Part shown: in pieces, positions 7,000 through 15,270 of the stretch | Numbering within the stretch: the stretch's first letter is position 1 | Layout: each line of letters opens with the position of its first letter | From: Acidobacteriota bacterium | GTDB taxonomy: Bacteria > Acidobacteriota > Blastocatellia > Pyrinomonadales > Pyrinomonadaceae | Assembly (NCBI GenBank): GCA_029557535.1 | Contig: JAKQII010000305.1 | Location: forward strand, 1 to 36,355 | Length of the DNA: 36,355 bases | Direction: 5' to 3' | Notes under the pieces: model-generated | The model's database searches: none | The model's input: the letters and a program-made list of their open reading frames with translations, nothing else | What the model was told of the DNA's origin: nothing | Program-made: the position numbers and the translations under genes

Positions 7000-9900
7000 C
7001 TTATTTTCCCCCCAACTGTATTTATTTGCCAATAAACATGGGTAGTCGCTGGATAGGTATTTTCTGGTTGAGAAGTAAGACTTGAATCAATCGGTGGAAT
7101 TGTCTCATATTTTGTAAAAGACAACCTTACACCCTGTTGCGTCTGCAGCGAATAAGTACTGGCTTCTTCCTGACTGATAAAGTTTGCAAAATATGAATCT
7201 CTAGTAGGTAAGCCTAATTCTTCTCGAATCGGATTTATCCAATTATTTTCAATTTCTCCAGCACCTCCTCCTTTATGGTCATCTAATTTGTCATAAAGTC
7301 CATGAACAAATTCGTGTAATATGACAATTCCTAGTGAAAATGACTGTCTTGCTGTATCGTTCTCAAAAACAGCATTATTGAAATCGGCAAAATCAACTCT
7401 TACTTGTCCGACCAGATGAGATACTCTTTGCCCATTTTCATTGTATCTTGGCGAACCAGGAACTGGCGCATGGTTGGCGAATGCTACGTCCGTCGTATTA
7501 ACTCCGACAAGGACAAACTCCCACGATGAGTTAATTGCTTCATTTAATAAACGTCGAGCAGTTGCAGAACCACCAGTTGACCTTGCTCCGTCAGCAACAA
7601 CTAGTAATCCATTAGAATTAAAATAAAGGTCTTCCACGCGATAACCTGTGATTCTTGCGAATTCTGCAATCAGTCGTGTTCGTTCATCATCAGAAAGTCC
7701 TGAACCGTCAACACTCTCGCCGCTTGAGTCAACATATTTTACTGGGTTATTTCTGACATAAACATAAAGATTCCAACTTGCAGGTTCAATAGTTTTAGTG
7801 TCCTTTAGAAAGTCGTCTGGAATCGTGAAGCGCCCATGATTGTAGTTATGGTATCTCGCCTTTGCATAATCAAGCTCTGTCTCAACGTCCCGTTCATACC
7901 CCGTGAACTGCTTTCGGATCGTGTCGCCGGCGTATTGCGTGTGCATTCGTTCCGCGACTTCTTCGCCGTAGGGGCGGTAGTCGTGTCTTGAGACGACGGC
8001 GCCGTTTTCGTTGGTGTTGATCCGCGGGCTGCCGAGGTGGTCGTTGGTCAGATATGCCACCTGCGGGGTCGGGTTCAGGATTGTCGAGTATTCGGCCACC
8101 AGTCGTGAAGATGCGTCAAAGACAAAAATGGTTTCTTCCCACCGGCCGTTTATCCAGCCGAGTTTCTTTACTCTTCGGCCATCGCCGTCGTACCAGTATT
8201 TTCCGATCGTCCCATTCGACGGATTCTTGACCTCGATCTGCTTGTTCTCGGCGTCAAAAACAAACGTCGTTCCGTCAGCGTATTTGGTCGTGTTTCCAGA
8301 CAGATCAACTGCGTAATCGTTCACGTTGTCACCGTCCTGATCGAGATCGATCCGGTTCGTCGACGTCGAAATCGATGGGTTGAATATCTTCTTATCCGAA
8401 TCGCAAACAACGGTACTGTTGATGCAGTTTTTGGGAAGTGTCGTCGAATTTTCTTCGACCAAGTTTCGGTTGCCGTAACGGTCGAACGAAAAGTCCTGTT
8501 TCCAGCTCTGCGTCGCGGTGCTTGATCCGGCAGGCGTGACCATCTCGGTCGCGTCGTCGATCCGGTTCAGCGCGTCGTAGTTGTAGGTCTGGACGGCCGT
8601 GAAACCGATCGACGAACCTACGGCCGGAACCGTGATCGTCTGCGACTGAATGTTGCCGTTGTTCTTCGCCGTGTTGAGCTGATTGTTCTCGACGACGCCG
8701 TAAGTGTAATCGAGTTTGAGCAGGCTCTGGTCAGAAGCCGATCCGCCGAGGCCGATTCTGGTCGGCTGAAGCCTTGAGTTGAATTGCGTGCTCTCCCATT
8801 TGCCGTTCCCGAGCCTCATCGCGCTGACCGCTCCCGCCGCCGTGTACGTGAATCCGTTCGCATAGTTGCGCAGCGTCTGGTTCGCCTTCGCGCTTTGGAT
8901 CTGCATCAGGTCACCGTCATTATCAGGCGTGTTTTTGACGACCCTTCCCGACGGATATTTCTCTTCGATTAGCGCGCCGGAGAGGTTGTAGGTGTACTCC
9001 ATCTCATTATAGACGGTCCCGTCCGTCGTCTGCCTGCTTTTTATTACCCGGCCCATATTGTCGAACTGGGTAAACTCGGTTTTTGAAAAACCATTGTCGA
9101 CCTTGGTCAATTTGCCTTTAGAGAAAGCGACCGCAGGAGCGTCGTACGTGTAGGCGACATTCGGAGTCGGATTCTGTCCGGACGGTTCGTTCGAATAGTT
9201 TCGCGCCGTCACACGATTCAACGCATCGTAAACGTATGCCGTTACGACACCCCGCGCGTCCGTCTTGGTCGTCAGATTTCCATTCGGATCATAGGCGTAC
9301 TGGATCGTACCCGATTCGGGGTTTTGGGCCGAAAGCAGTCTCGAGAGCCCGCTGTAATTGAAGCTTCGATTCTGCTCGCAATATGTGAGGACTCCGCCGC
9401 ACTGTACCTCACTTGTACCGATCTGTTGTACGCTGATGAGGTTATCAAGAGCGTCATAAGAATAGTTTGTCGGCTGGTAGGGAGCACCTATCTCGCCGAG
9501 TTCGCCGCCGGCATTTGGTTCATCCAACCGGATTAGTTGTCCGATGCCGTTGGAAACGGAGCGCCTCTTGTTTCCGGCCTGGTCTGTAGTTGTTTCCGTA
9601 TTACCAAAGAAACTCGTCAGCACCTTTGCACCGTCCGGCGTTTCGATTTCAAGCACACGCCCGAGCGAGTCGAATGTGGATTCTGTCCAAAGAGGAGTCT
9701 CGTTTATTGTCGGTCTGAACGGATTCGTGACCCGATTCTTTCTCCCGAGCGCATCATATTCGGTCCGAACCGCAACGTATCCGTCCGAATCGTACCGTCG
9801 GCTCTCGATCACCCTTCCGAATTCGTCATAAAGCGTCTCACCGTGCGCCGCGTTGTCATTCAAGACAAATCGATCTCCTGTCGTAGTTGTTCGCCGCTCT

Positions 9901-10151
9901 GAATCGCAATATGCAACAGTTTCCTGCCGTTCAAACTCGGATCCAACCGCATACACAACCTGAGTCTGTCGATCAAGCGGGTCCGCATACGATGCCTTCG
10001 TTATCAGGCCATTAATGTCCTCTAAATTCACGATGGCACCGGTGTGGTAATCATATTGGGTGTATCCGGTCGTCGATAGCATTGGAACGACAACTGATTT
10101 TGGGAATGCAAACGCGCCAAGCCCGTTCAATCCGGTAGGCGGATTGTTCAT
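6996..10151 (-). CDS. RHS-repeat protein with C-terminal HExxH metallopeptidase toxin domain
   Basis: The 1051-residue product is YD-repeat shell to about 811, ending in the RHS boundary motif GRFTIPDDF (773-781) and NLYVYVRNNPVKYVDSSG (794-811). The variable tail, 812-1051, carries HEFVH at 946-950 with Glu966 or Glu968 as candidate third zinc ligand, then IREELGLPTRDSY. That arrangement recalls NleD-type (M91) effector peptidases; this is from memory. DNA composition drops to AT-rich from about 7,880 onward. Compared with the other RHS gene here, it lacks roughly the first 770 residues and has no signal peptide. Its ATG lies inside a direct repeat, with an in-frame TAA two codons upstream and no clear ribosome site. 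It is therefore probably a displaced RHS tip module or a truncated gene. The next gene overlaps its stop by 4 nt. Confidence 0.85.
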   Translation of the reverse strand: MNNPPTGLNGLGAFAFPKSVVVPMLSTTGYTQYDYHTGAIVNLEDINGLITKASYADPLDRQTQVVYAVGSEFERQETVAYCDSERRTTTTGDRFVLNDNAAHGETLYDEFGRVIESRRYDSDGYVAVRTEYDALGRKNRVTNPFRPTINETPLWTESTFDSLGRVLEIETPDGAKVLTSFFGNTETTTDQAGNKRRSVSNGIGQLIRLDEPNAGGELGEIGAPYQPTNYSYDALDNLISVQQIGTSEVQCGGVLTYCEQNRSFNYSGLSRLLSAQNPESGTIQYAYDPNGNLTTKTDARGVVTAYVYDALNRVTARNYSNEPSGQNPTPNVAYTYDAPAVAFSKGKLTKVDNGFSKTEFTQFDNMGRVIKSRQTTDGTVYNEMEYTYNLSGALIEEKYPSGRVVKNTPDNDGDLMQIQSAKANQTLRNYANGFTYTAAGAVSAMRLGNGKWESTQFNSRLQPTRIGLGGSASDQSLLKLDYTYGVVENNQLNTAKNNGNIQSQTITVPAVGSSIGFTAVQTYNYDALNRIDDATEMVTPAGSSTATQSWKQDFSFDRYGNRNLVEENSTTLPKNCINSTVVCDSDKKIFNPSISTSTNRIDLDQDGDNVNDYAVDLSGNTTKYADGTTFVFDAENKQIEVKNPSNGTIGKYWYDGDGRRVKKLGWINGRWEETIFVFDASSRLVAEYSTILNPTPQVAYLTNDHLGSPRINTNENGAVVSRHDYRPYGEEVAERMHTQYAGDTIRKQFTGYERDVETELDYAKARYHNYNHGRFTIPDDFLKDTKTIEPASWNLYVYVRNNPVKYVDSSGESVDGSGLSDDERTRLIAEFARITGYRVEDLYFNSNGLLVVADGARSTGGSATARRLLNEAINSSWEFVLVGVNTTDVAFANHAPVPGSPRYNENGQRVSHLVGQVRVDFADFNNAVFENDTARQSFSLGIVILHEFVHGLYDKLDDHKGGGAGEIENNWINPIREELGLPTRDSYFANFISQEEASTYSLQTQQGVRLSFTKYETIPPIDSSLTSQPENTYPATTHVYWQINTVGGKIR

Positions 10152-10250
10152 GAATTAACTCAACAGTCGCCTGTCTGCCCCAACCCGTCGGAGGTGACGG
10201 CGTGCCGCAATCTTCGTCCAATCGAAAATCGAAAATCCAAAATCGCAAAT
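10148..10250. repeat. Direct repeat, copy 1 (103 bp)
   Basis: This copy starts TCATGAATTAAC and ends CGCAAAT; it is nearly identical to the copy at 10286-10381, at a distance of 138 bp. It contains one more 7-nt AAAATC-type unit than copy 2, which explains the length difference. The start codon of the RHS gene (10151-10149) is the first part of this unit. Confidence 0.85.
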
Positions 10251-10285
10251 CGAATGCGTCTCTTCCCGACCTGCGAATGTCGCAA

Positions 10286-10381
10286 TCATGAATTAACCCA
10301 ACGGTCGCCTGTCTGCCCCAGCCCGTCGGAGGTGACGGCGCGCCGCAACCTTCGTCCAATCGAAAATCGAAAATCGCAAAT
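10286..10381. repeat. Direct repeat, copy 2 (96 bp)
   Basis: Second copy of the repeat, with a handful of substitutions (for example CAACAGTCG to CAACGGTCG) and one heptamer fewer in the AAAATC-rich tail. No transposase, terminal inverted repeat or target duplication is seen, so it looks like a dispersed non-coding repeat and not an insertion sequence. Confidence 0.85.
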
Positions 10382-10919
10382 GGACGGTATCATCGCTTCG
10401 CGACTCGTTGGCGTCAAAATTCGACAAATAGGCCCGCTTAAAGGCAACTCGTCACAAAATCCTTCGCTTCGTCACAAATCCTGATCCCTTGCGTCGCGAT
10501 TGCCGTAAATTGCATGCGGACGAAAGAAACCGAATTGGAGGATTACCCGTGCGAAGCAAACTGAATTCGACAACGCTGATTTTTCTGGCGGTCTCGGTGA
10601 TCATTTGCTGGCGGAGCTGGGTGATCGTCGTCGGTTGACCTTTCGACCGTATCGGGCGTTCAGGCGAGGCAACAGATCGTGTGGATTGGCTGATGGGAAC
10701 AGGACATAATGCTACCCATATGATTGCCGGGGCGCCCGACCAAATTTGTAAGCAACTCCAAAACAAGTACTTCCGCGATCGGAAGTAGCAAGATTCGGAC
10801 TCGCGGCTGCCGTGGCGAGAAACGGGAAGCAGATCGGTCGGTGTTTTCTTAGCTTATCCTTCACCGGCAGGTCATGCTGACCGCGCGGAAACCGTGGGTT
10901 CGAATACTATTATCTACAA
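10382..10919. other. Gene-poor stretch before the hydrolase operon
   Basis: Apart from the interrupted small frame at 10549-10788, nothing intact is seen. The final bases before the M28 peptidase carry TATTAT (10908-10913) only 6 nt before its ATG, so the operon promoter may be here, but no matching -35 box is visible. Antisense frames in this stretch have no ribosome site or recognisable protein character. Confidence 0.5.
10549..10788 (+). pseudogene. Small membrane-protein frame interrupted by an in-frame TGA
   Basis: GTG 10549 follows a strong ribosome site, GGAGGA, by 6-7 nt. The first 29 codons encode a short basic N-terminus and one membrane helix (LIFLAVSVIICW). A TGA at 10636-10638 stops the frame, but the same frame stays open for 49 further codons to TAG 10788, with a plausible soluble tail (GRSGEATDRVDWLMG and onward). 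Either a 29-residue membrane peptide is made, or an 80-codon gene has been broken by a nonsense change. I recognise no family. There is no obvious selenocysteine hairpin after the TGA. Confidence 0.3.
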
Positions 10920-12560
10920 ATGAAACGAATAACTGCATTCATTTTATTGCTCGTCATCTGGTCGGCGGCGATCCCGCTGGCGGCGCAGACGCGCAACCGT
11001 CCGGCCGCGACGACCAGCGTTGCGCGTTTCGGAAACACCGACGGGGTCACCGCCGCGCAACTTCGGAACTTTCTCGAATTCATCGCCTCGGACGACCTGG
11101 AAGGCCGCGACACTCCGTCGCGCGGACTCGATATCGCCGCGCTTTTTATTGCGTCGCATCTGAAAGCATGGGGACTGAAACCCGGCGGCGGCGACGGGAC
11201 GTACTTCCAGAAAGTGCCGCTGAAGAGAAACCGCATAGATGCCGCCGGAACCAGCCTCGAGCTCAACGGGCGGTCGTTCAATTACGGCGACGACTTTCTC
11301 GCGAACTACAATGCCGGAACGGTGCCGCCGAGCAAGATCGTTTACGTCGGACACGGCTGGGTCGTGAAGTCGAAGAACGTCAACGCCTACGACGGTATCG
11401 ACGTGAAGGACAAGATCGTCGTCGTCGCCAACAGCCTGCCGAACGGCGTTACATTCCAGGATCTTCAACAGGGAACGCCAGGCGTTGATTGGTTCTCGCC
11501 TCCTGCTTACGCCCAGACCCACGGCGCGCGGGCCGTGATCCAGTTTCCGAATTTCAACACGATCGCTTCCTGGGACGGATTGCGCATGGCGCAGACCGAG
11601 ACAGGATCGGTATCGTTCGGTTCGGGAAGTGCGATCAAGATCCCGATCATCACCGCTCATCCGCGGCTTTTAGCGTCGTTGTTCGCCGGCGAAAAGCTGA
11701 GCGGATCGGCCGTTTTCCAACGGATCGCGCAGGGTGAATTCGGCGATCCGATGGAGTTTGGTGCGAAGTCGATGAGCCTTCGCGTCGGAGTAAAGACCGA
11801 GGAGACATTCACGAAAAACGTGATCGGGATCCTCGAAGGATCTGATCCGGCGCTGAAAAACGAATACGTCGCGATCGGGGCGCATTACGATCATGTCGGG
11901 ATTAATCCCAACGCGCCGGGCCCGGACAAGATCTACAACGGTGCCGACGACGACGGATCGGGAACGGTTTCGGTCCTCGCGATGGCCGAAGCCCTTTCGA
12001 AGTCGGCACAGAAACCGAAGCGCTCGATCCTCTTTATCTGGCACGCCGGAGAAGAGAAGGGACTCTGGGGCAGCGAGTATTTCACCGATCACCCGACGGT
12101 CCCGATCACGTCGATCATTACCCAGCTCAATATCGACATGATCGGTCGGTACCAGAATCCCGGTGACGAGAACCATCCGAAGAACAAGGCCCTTCCGAAG
12201 CCGAACGAGATATTTCTGATCGGGTCAAAGATGATGAGCACGGAACTCGGCGAGGTCAGCGAGGCGACGAACAAGGCCTTCCTAAATCTGAGCTTTAACT
12301 ACAAATACGACGATCCGAACGATCCCGAACGGTTTTTCTACCGATCCGACCATTTCAACTACGCCCGGAAGGGGATCCCGATCATCTTCTATATGGACGG
12401 CAGTCACGCCGATTACCACCAGGTGAGCGACTCGGTGGAGAAGATCAATTTCGAAGCGATGGAGAAAACCGTGCGGACGATCTTGGCGACCGGCTGGGAA
12501 CTCGCCAATCGCGCGACGCGACCGAAGGTCGACAAGCCGCTCAAACTGGATAACAATTAG
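10920..12560 (+). CDS. Secreted M28-family zinc aminopeptidase
   Basis: The 546-residue protein has a signal peptide (1-22, cleavage after LAA) and a C-terminal M28 peptidase domain. The co-catalytic zinc ligands are all present: His322 in GAHYDHVG, Asp in GADDDGSG (343-348), Glu378/Glu379 in HAGEEKG, Asp406 in NIDMIGR, and His500 in HADYHQVSD. Residues about 120-290 have the look of an inserted PA-type domain, common in this family and often involved in substrate access. M28 enzymes remove N-terminal amino acids or act on related amides in the periplasm or outside. It heads a run of closely spaced exported proteins, with 7 nt to the next gene. No ribosome site precedes the ATG; a -10-like TATTAT ends 6 nt before it, which hints at a leaderless transcript. 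Confidence 0.93.
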   Translation: MKRITAFILLLVIWSAAIPLAAQTRNRPAATTSVARFGNTDGVTAAQLRNFLEFIASDDLEGRDTPSRGLDIAALFIASHLKAWGLKPGGGDGTYFQKVPLKRNRIDAAGTSLELNGRSFNYGDDFLANYNAGTVPPSKIVYVGHGWVVKSKNVNAYDGIDVKDKIVVVANSLPNGVTFQDLQQGTPGVDWFSPPAYAQTHGARAVIQFPNFNTIASWDGLRMAQTETGSVSFGSGSAIKIPIITAHPRLLASLFAGEKLSGSAVFQRIAQGEFGDPMEFGAKSMSLRVGVKTEETFTKNVIGILEGSDPALKNEYVAIGAHYDHVGINPNAPGPDKIYNGADDDGSGTVSVLAMAEALSKSAQKPKRSILFIWHAGEEKGLWGSEYFTDHPTVPITSIITQLNIDMIGRYQNPGDENHPKNKALPKPNEIFLIGSKMMSTELGEVSEATNKAFLNLSFNYKYDDPNDPERFFYRSDHFNYARKGIPIIFYMDGSHADYHQVSDSVEKINFEAMEKTVRTILATGWELANRATRPKVDKPLKLDNN

Positions 12561-12567
12561 CGAATCT

Positions 12568-13071
12568 ATGAAAAAAGCACTTTTGACAATCGCGATAGGG
12601 ATCGCGCTCTCGACAACCGGTTTTGCGCAGAAGTCGGACGACAAATCCGATGCGCTCTCAGTGATCAACAAGATGTTCGCCGAAATGGCGAACCACAATC
12701 CGCCGGCGATCGCCGAGGTCTGGACAAAGGAATCGAGCCTCGTCGCGATCGTTGCCGGGCGCGACGGAAAGAAACGGACCGTGACTTTCACGGGCGAGAC
12801 GTTCTCGAAGAACTTCGCCGAAAAGAAAGGCGAGATCAAAGAAGACATGTACGCGCCGAAGGTCGAGGTTGACGGCGACATCGCCCTGATCTCGGGTCGC
12901 TACGCGTTTTTCGTCGACGGCAAATTGTCGCACTGTGGCCTGAACGCGTTTCAGTTGGTACGCCTCGACGGTGTCTGGAAGGTCGCGAACGCAGTTTCGT
13001 CGATCGACGCCGGCGGCTGCAATGAGACTGAAAAGGCGCTCAAACCGCCGCCGGTTCCGGCCAAGCAATAA
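12568..13071 (+). CDS. Secreted NTF2-like (SnoaL/DUF4440-type) protein
   Basis: A 167-residue product with a signal peptide (1-20, GFA cleavage) and one cone-shaped NTF2-like domain: N-terminal helix with MFAEM, central strands, and the closing pattern SHCGLNAFQLVRLDGVWKV. It is clearly paralogous to the first half of the protein at 16674-17606, sharing SHCGxNxFxLVR and a later Cys, so a disulphide between those two cysteines is possible in the periplasm. NTF2-like folds serve as ligand-binding or small catalytic pockets; no catalytic Asp/His pair can be assigned. The C-terminus is Pro-rich. It sits 3 nt before the metallo-beta-lactamase-fold gene, so it is expressed with the hydrolases, perhaps as a binding partner. 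Confidence 0.85.
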   Translation: MKKALLTIAIGIALSTTGFAQKSDDKSDALSVINKMFAEMANHNPPAIAEVWTKESSLVAIVAGRDGKKRTVTFTGETFSKNFAEKKGEIKEDMYAPKVEVDGDIALISGRYAFFVDGKLSHCGLNAFQLVRLDGVWKVANAVSSIDAGGCNETEKALKPPPVPAKQ

Positions 13072-13074
13072 TCG

Positions 13075-14151
13075 ATGGACATTGTTTCACGCATCACGAT
13101 CCTGTTCGCGACGCTCCTTGCGTTTTCGATAACGGGCGTGGCGGGAAACTTCACGGTCGAAAAGGTCGCGCCTGACGTTTATGCGGTGATTCGGACCGAA
13201 CCGGCGTCCCTTTGGTTCAATCCGAACACTGTAATCATCGTCGGCAAGAAATTCGTCACCGTCGTCGATACGAACATCGCCGCGTCGTACACCCGCGAGG
13301 TGATCGCCGAACTTCGGAAGATCACCTCGAAACCCGTCCGCTACGTCGTCAGCACCCACTGGCACGACGATCACAGTACCGGCAATCGTGCCTACCGCGA
13401 TGCATTTCCGGGCGTCGAGTTCATCGCCCACGAAAGTACGCTCACCGATCTTCCGAACATCGGTGCGGCGAACCGCAAGGGATCGGTCGAGAACGGACCT
13501 GGCCTTGTCGCGCTATTCAAACGGTGCCTGAAAGACGGAAAGAACATCGCCGGACTGCCCATCACCAACGAAGAACGACGCGGTTATGCGAGCGACATCG
13601 AGCTCGTCGAATCGTTTCTCGCCGAATCACCGAACTTCGAGATCATCCTTCCGACGAGGACCGTCCGCGACCGGCTTGAGATCAACGACGGCAAACGGAC
13701 GATCGAGGTACTCTTTCTCGGCCGGGCGCACACGGGTGCGGACATCGTCGTCAATCTGCCGAAGGAAAAGATCGTTGCGTGCGGCGATCTGATCGTTTCG
13801 CCGGTGCCGCTGATCGGATCGACGTCGTTCCCGCTCGAATACGCGGACACGCTCGAACGGCTGCTCGCGCTCAATGCGAAAACGATCGTTCCGGGCCACG
13901 GCCCGGTCATGCGCGACGGCGGGTTCGCTCGTGAAATGATCAAGATGTTGCGTTCGATAAAGACGCAGGCCGTGGCCTCGAAGGCGCGCGGCGAGGACCT
14001 TGATGAAATGCGTAAATCGTTCGATCTCAACGAATTCGAGAAGTTTTTCGCCGGCAATTCGCAACACTTGAGGTTCGTTTTCGAGAACTACGTGTTCCTT
14101 TCGGCGACGGTGGCGGCGTTCGGCGAACTGTCGAAAAAGGCCGGCAAGTAA
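13075..14151 (+). CDS. Secreted metallo-beta-lactamase-fold hydrolase
   Basis: The 358-residue protein has a signal peptide (1-24) and an MBL fold. The zinc site is complete: His95, His97, Asp99 and His100 in STHWHDDH, His219 in GRAHTG, Asp238 in CGDLI, and His275 in VPGHGPV. That ligand set belongs to the broad class B-like/hydrolase group, and the HTGAD context resembles environmental MBL hydrolases more than proven carbapenemases. Residues 145-190 hold an inserted helical segment. Substrate is unknown: esters, lactones or amides are all possible. Translation is probably coupled to its neighbours, with 3-nt gaps on both sides. Antibiotic resistance cannot be claimed from this sequence. Confidence 0.9.
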   Translation: MDIVSRITILFATLLAFSITGVAGNFTVEKVAPDVYAVIRTEPASLWFNPNTVIIVGKKFVTVVDTNIAASYTREVIAELRKITSKPVRYVVSTHWHDDHSTGNRAYRDAFPGVEFIAHESTLTDLPNIGAANRKGSVENGPGLVALFKRCLKDGKNIAGLPITNEERRGYASDIELVESFLAESPNFEIILPTRTVRDRLEINDGKRTIEVLFLGRAHTGADIVVNLPKEKIVACGDLIVSPVPLIGSTSFPLEYADTLERLLALNAKTIVPGHGPVMRDGGFAREMIKMLRSIKTQAVASKARGEDLDEMRKSFDLNEFEKFFAGNSQHLRFVFENYVFLSATVAAFGELSKKAGK

Positions 14152-14154
14152 ACA

Positions 14155-15267
14155 ATGATGCAAAGAACCGCCTCGGTACTATCGATCGTCATTCTTGCCG
14201 CAATCACCGCGGTGTCTCAGATCTCGCCCGCAACCGTTATCGAACGTTCGCTCGAAGCGATCGGTCCGAGTCGCGACCGCGACAACGTTCGTTCGATCAA
14301 CGCGATCGCCGACTGTACCGGTCCGAACGGAAAGTACACGACCGAAATCGACTCCGCGAACGGTTTTAGATTGGTCTTTCGCCAATTCCGGCCGAACGGC
14401 AACAACTACATCGGAACGCAAAACGGTCTGACATCCTGGACGAGCCGCGCCGACGGTGATTTCGACCTCGCCGACAGGAAGGAGACGTTCGTCTGGCGGG
14501 CGCACGACTATCAGCGGATCGCCCTCGAGATCGGGACGCGGTTTCACGATTTCAAGTACGGCGGCGAGTCCGAGTTCGGGGGCGTGCCGGCGGTAAGGCT
14601 TGATTCGAAGGATGAGCTCGGCAACGACGCCGCGGTCTTTTTTTCCAGGTCCAGCGGACTTCTGATCGGATTTACGGTCCGCAATCCATTCAGCGGGACC
14701 GCCGAGACGATTCGCACGGTTTTCAGCGAATGGAAAAAGGTCGGGACGCTGACATTGCCGGCTGTTGCGACGGCGACCGACAAAACGGGCGATTTTGTTC
14801 TTAGGTTTCGCGAGATAAAGCTCAACCAAAACCGCGACGAAACGTTCGCGGTCCCGCCGAAAGTGGCGTCGATGCTTGAAATTCTCGCCGTCCATAACAG
14901 CGCACGGGCGGCGCACTTCAACCGCGAAGCAAAACTCCTGGTTTCAACGTTCGCGGATGAGTTTGCGGACGTTAGGAACGGTGCCGTCGAGCGGCCGGAC
15001 CGTGAGAAAAGCCTGGGCAGATTCGAATCCTACTTCCGAAATTCGACCTTCATCGAGTGGGACGATGTCGAGCCGCCCGTGATCAGGGTTTCCGATGATT
15101 CGACTCTCGCGTACACGATCGTTCGCAAACGCGTGAGACTGAAAACCAGGAATTCTGCCGGAGCTGAAGTGGAAGAGACCGACGTTTTTTCGTGGATCGC
15201 GACCTACAAGAAGATCCGCGGTGTTTGGAAATTGACCGCGATCGCTTCGACACGCGCTCCGAAATAG
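14155..15267 (+). CDS. Secreted LolA-like/NTF2-like two-domain protein
   Basis: The 370-residue product has a signal peptide (1-21) and two parts. Residues about 25-225 read as a half-barrel of beta strands of the LolA/LppX lipoprotein-carrier type (YTTEIDSANGFRLVFRQF, a hydrophobic-surface-binding fold), similar in layout to the N-terminal part of the protein at 33169-34674. Residues about 245-370 are NTF2-like, ending in SWIATYKKIRGVWKLTAI. I cannot name a substrate or catalytic residue. It is 3 nt from both neighbours in the operon. The joining of a lipid-carrier-like domain to a domain shared by two other genes in the same operon suggests domain shuffling within the locus. Confidence 0.75.
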   Translation: MMQRTASVLSIVILAAITAVSQISPATVIERSLEAIGPSRDRDNVRSINAIADCTGPNGKYTTEIDSANGFRLVFRQFRPNGNNYIGTQNGLTSWTSRADGDFDLADRKETFVWRAHDYQRIALEIGTRFHDFKYGGESEFGGVPAVRLDSKDELGNDAAVFFSRSSGLLIGFTVRNPFSGTAETIRTVFSEWKKVGTLTLPAVATATDKTGDFVLRFREIKLNQNRDETFAVPPKVASMLEILAVHNSARAAHFNREAKLLVSTFADEFADVRNGAVERPDREKSLGRFESYFRNSTFIEWDDVEPPVIRVSDDSTLAYTIVRKRVRLKTRNSAGAEVEETDVFSWIATYKKIRGVWKLTAIASTRAPK

Positions 15268-15270
15268 ATC

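Noticed and set aside
10148-10381. Insertion sequence or attachment site
   Set aside because: No transposase or integrase, terminal inverted repeats or target duplication is visible around the direct repeats.
10636-10638. In-frame TGA as a selenocysteine codon
   Set aside because: No clear bacterial SECIS-type hairpin follows, the upstream residues are a membrane helix, and no homologue is known. A nonsense change or a short peptide is simpler.
10864-10915. tRNA-like 3' half (GGTTCGAAT after a small hairpin)
   Set aside because: The T-stem would need GTGGG to pair with ACTAT, which fails, and no acceptor or anticodon arm can be built. It is at best a remnant and is probably chance.
13075-14151. 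Antibiotic-resistance metallo-beta-lactamase
   Set aside because: The zinc ligands fit the broad MBL hydrolase superfamily, and the operon context suggests catabolism. Nothing in the sequence shows beta-lactam specificity.
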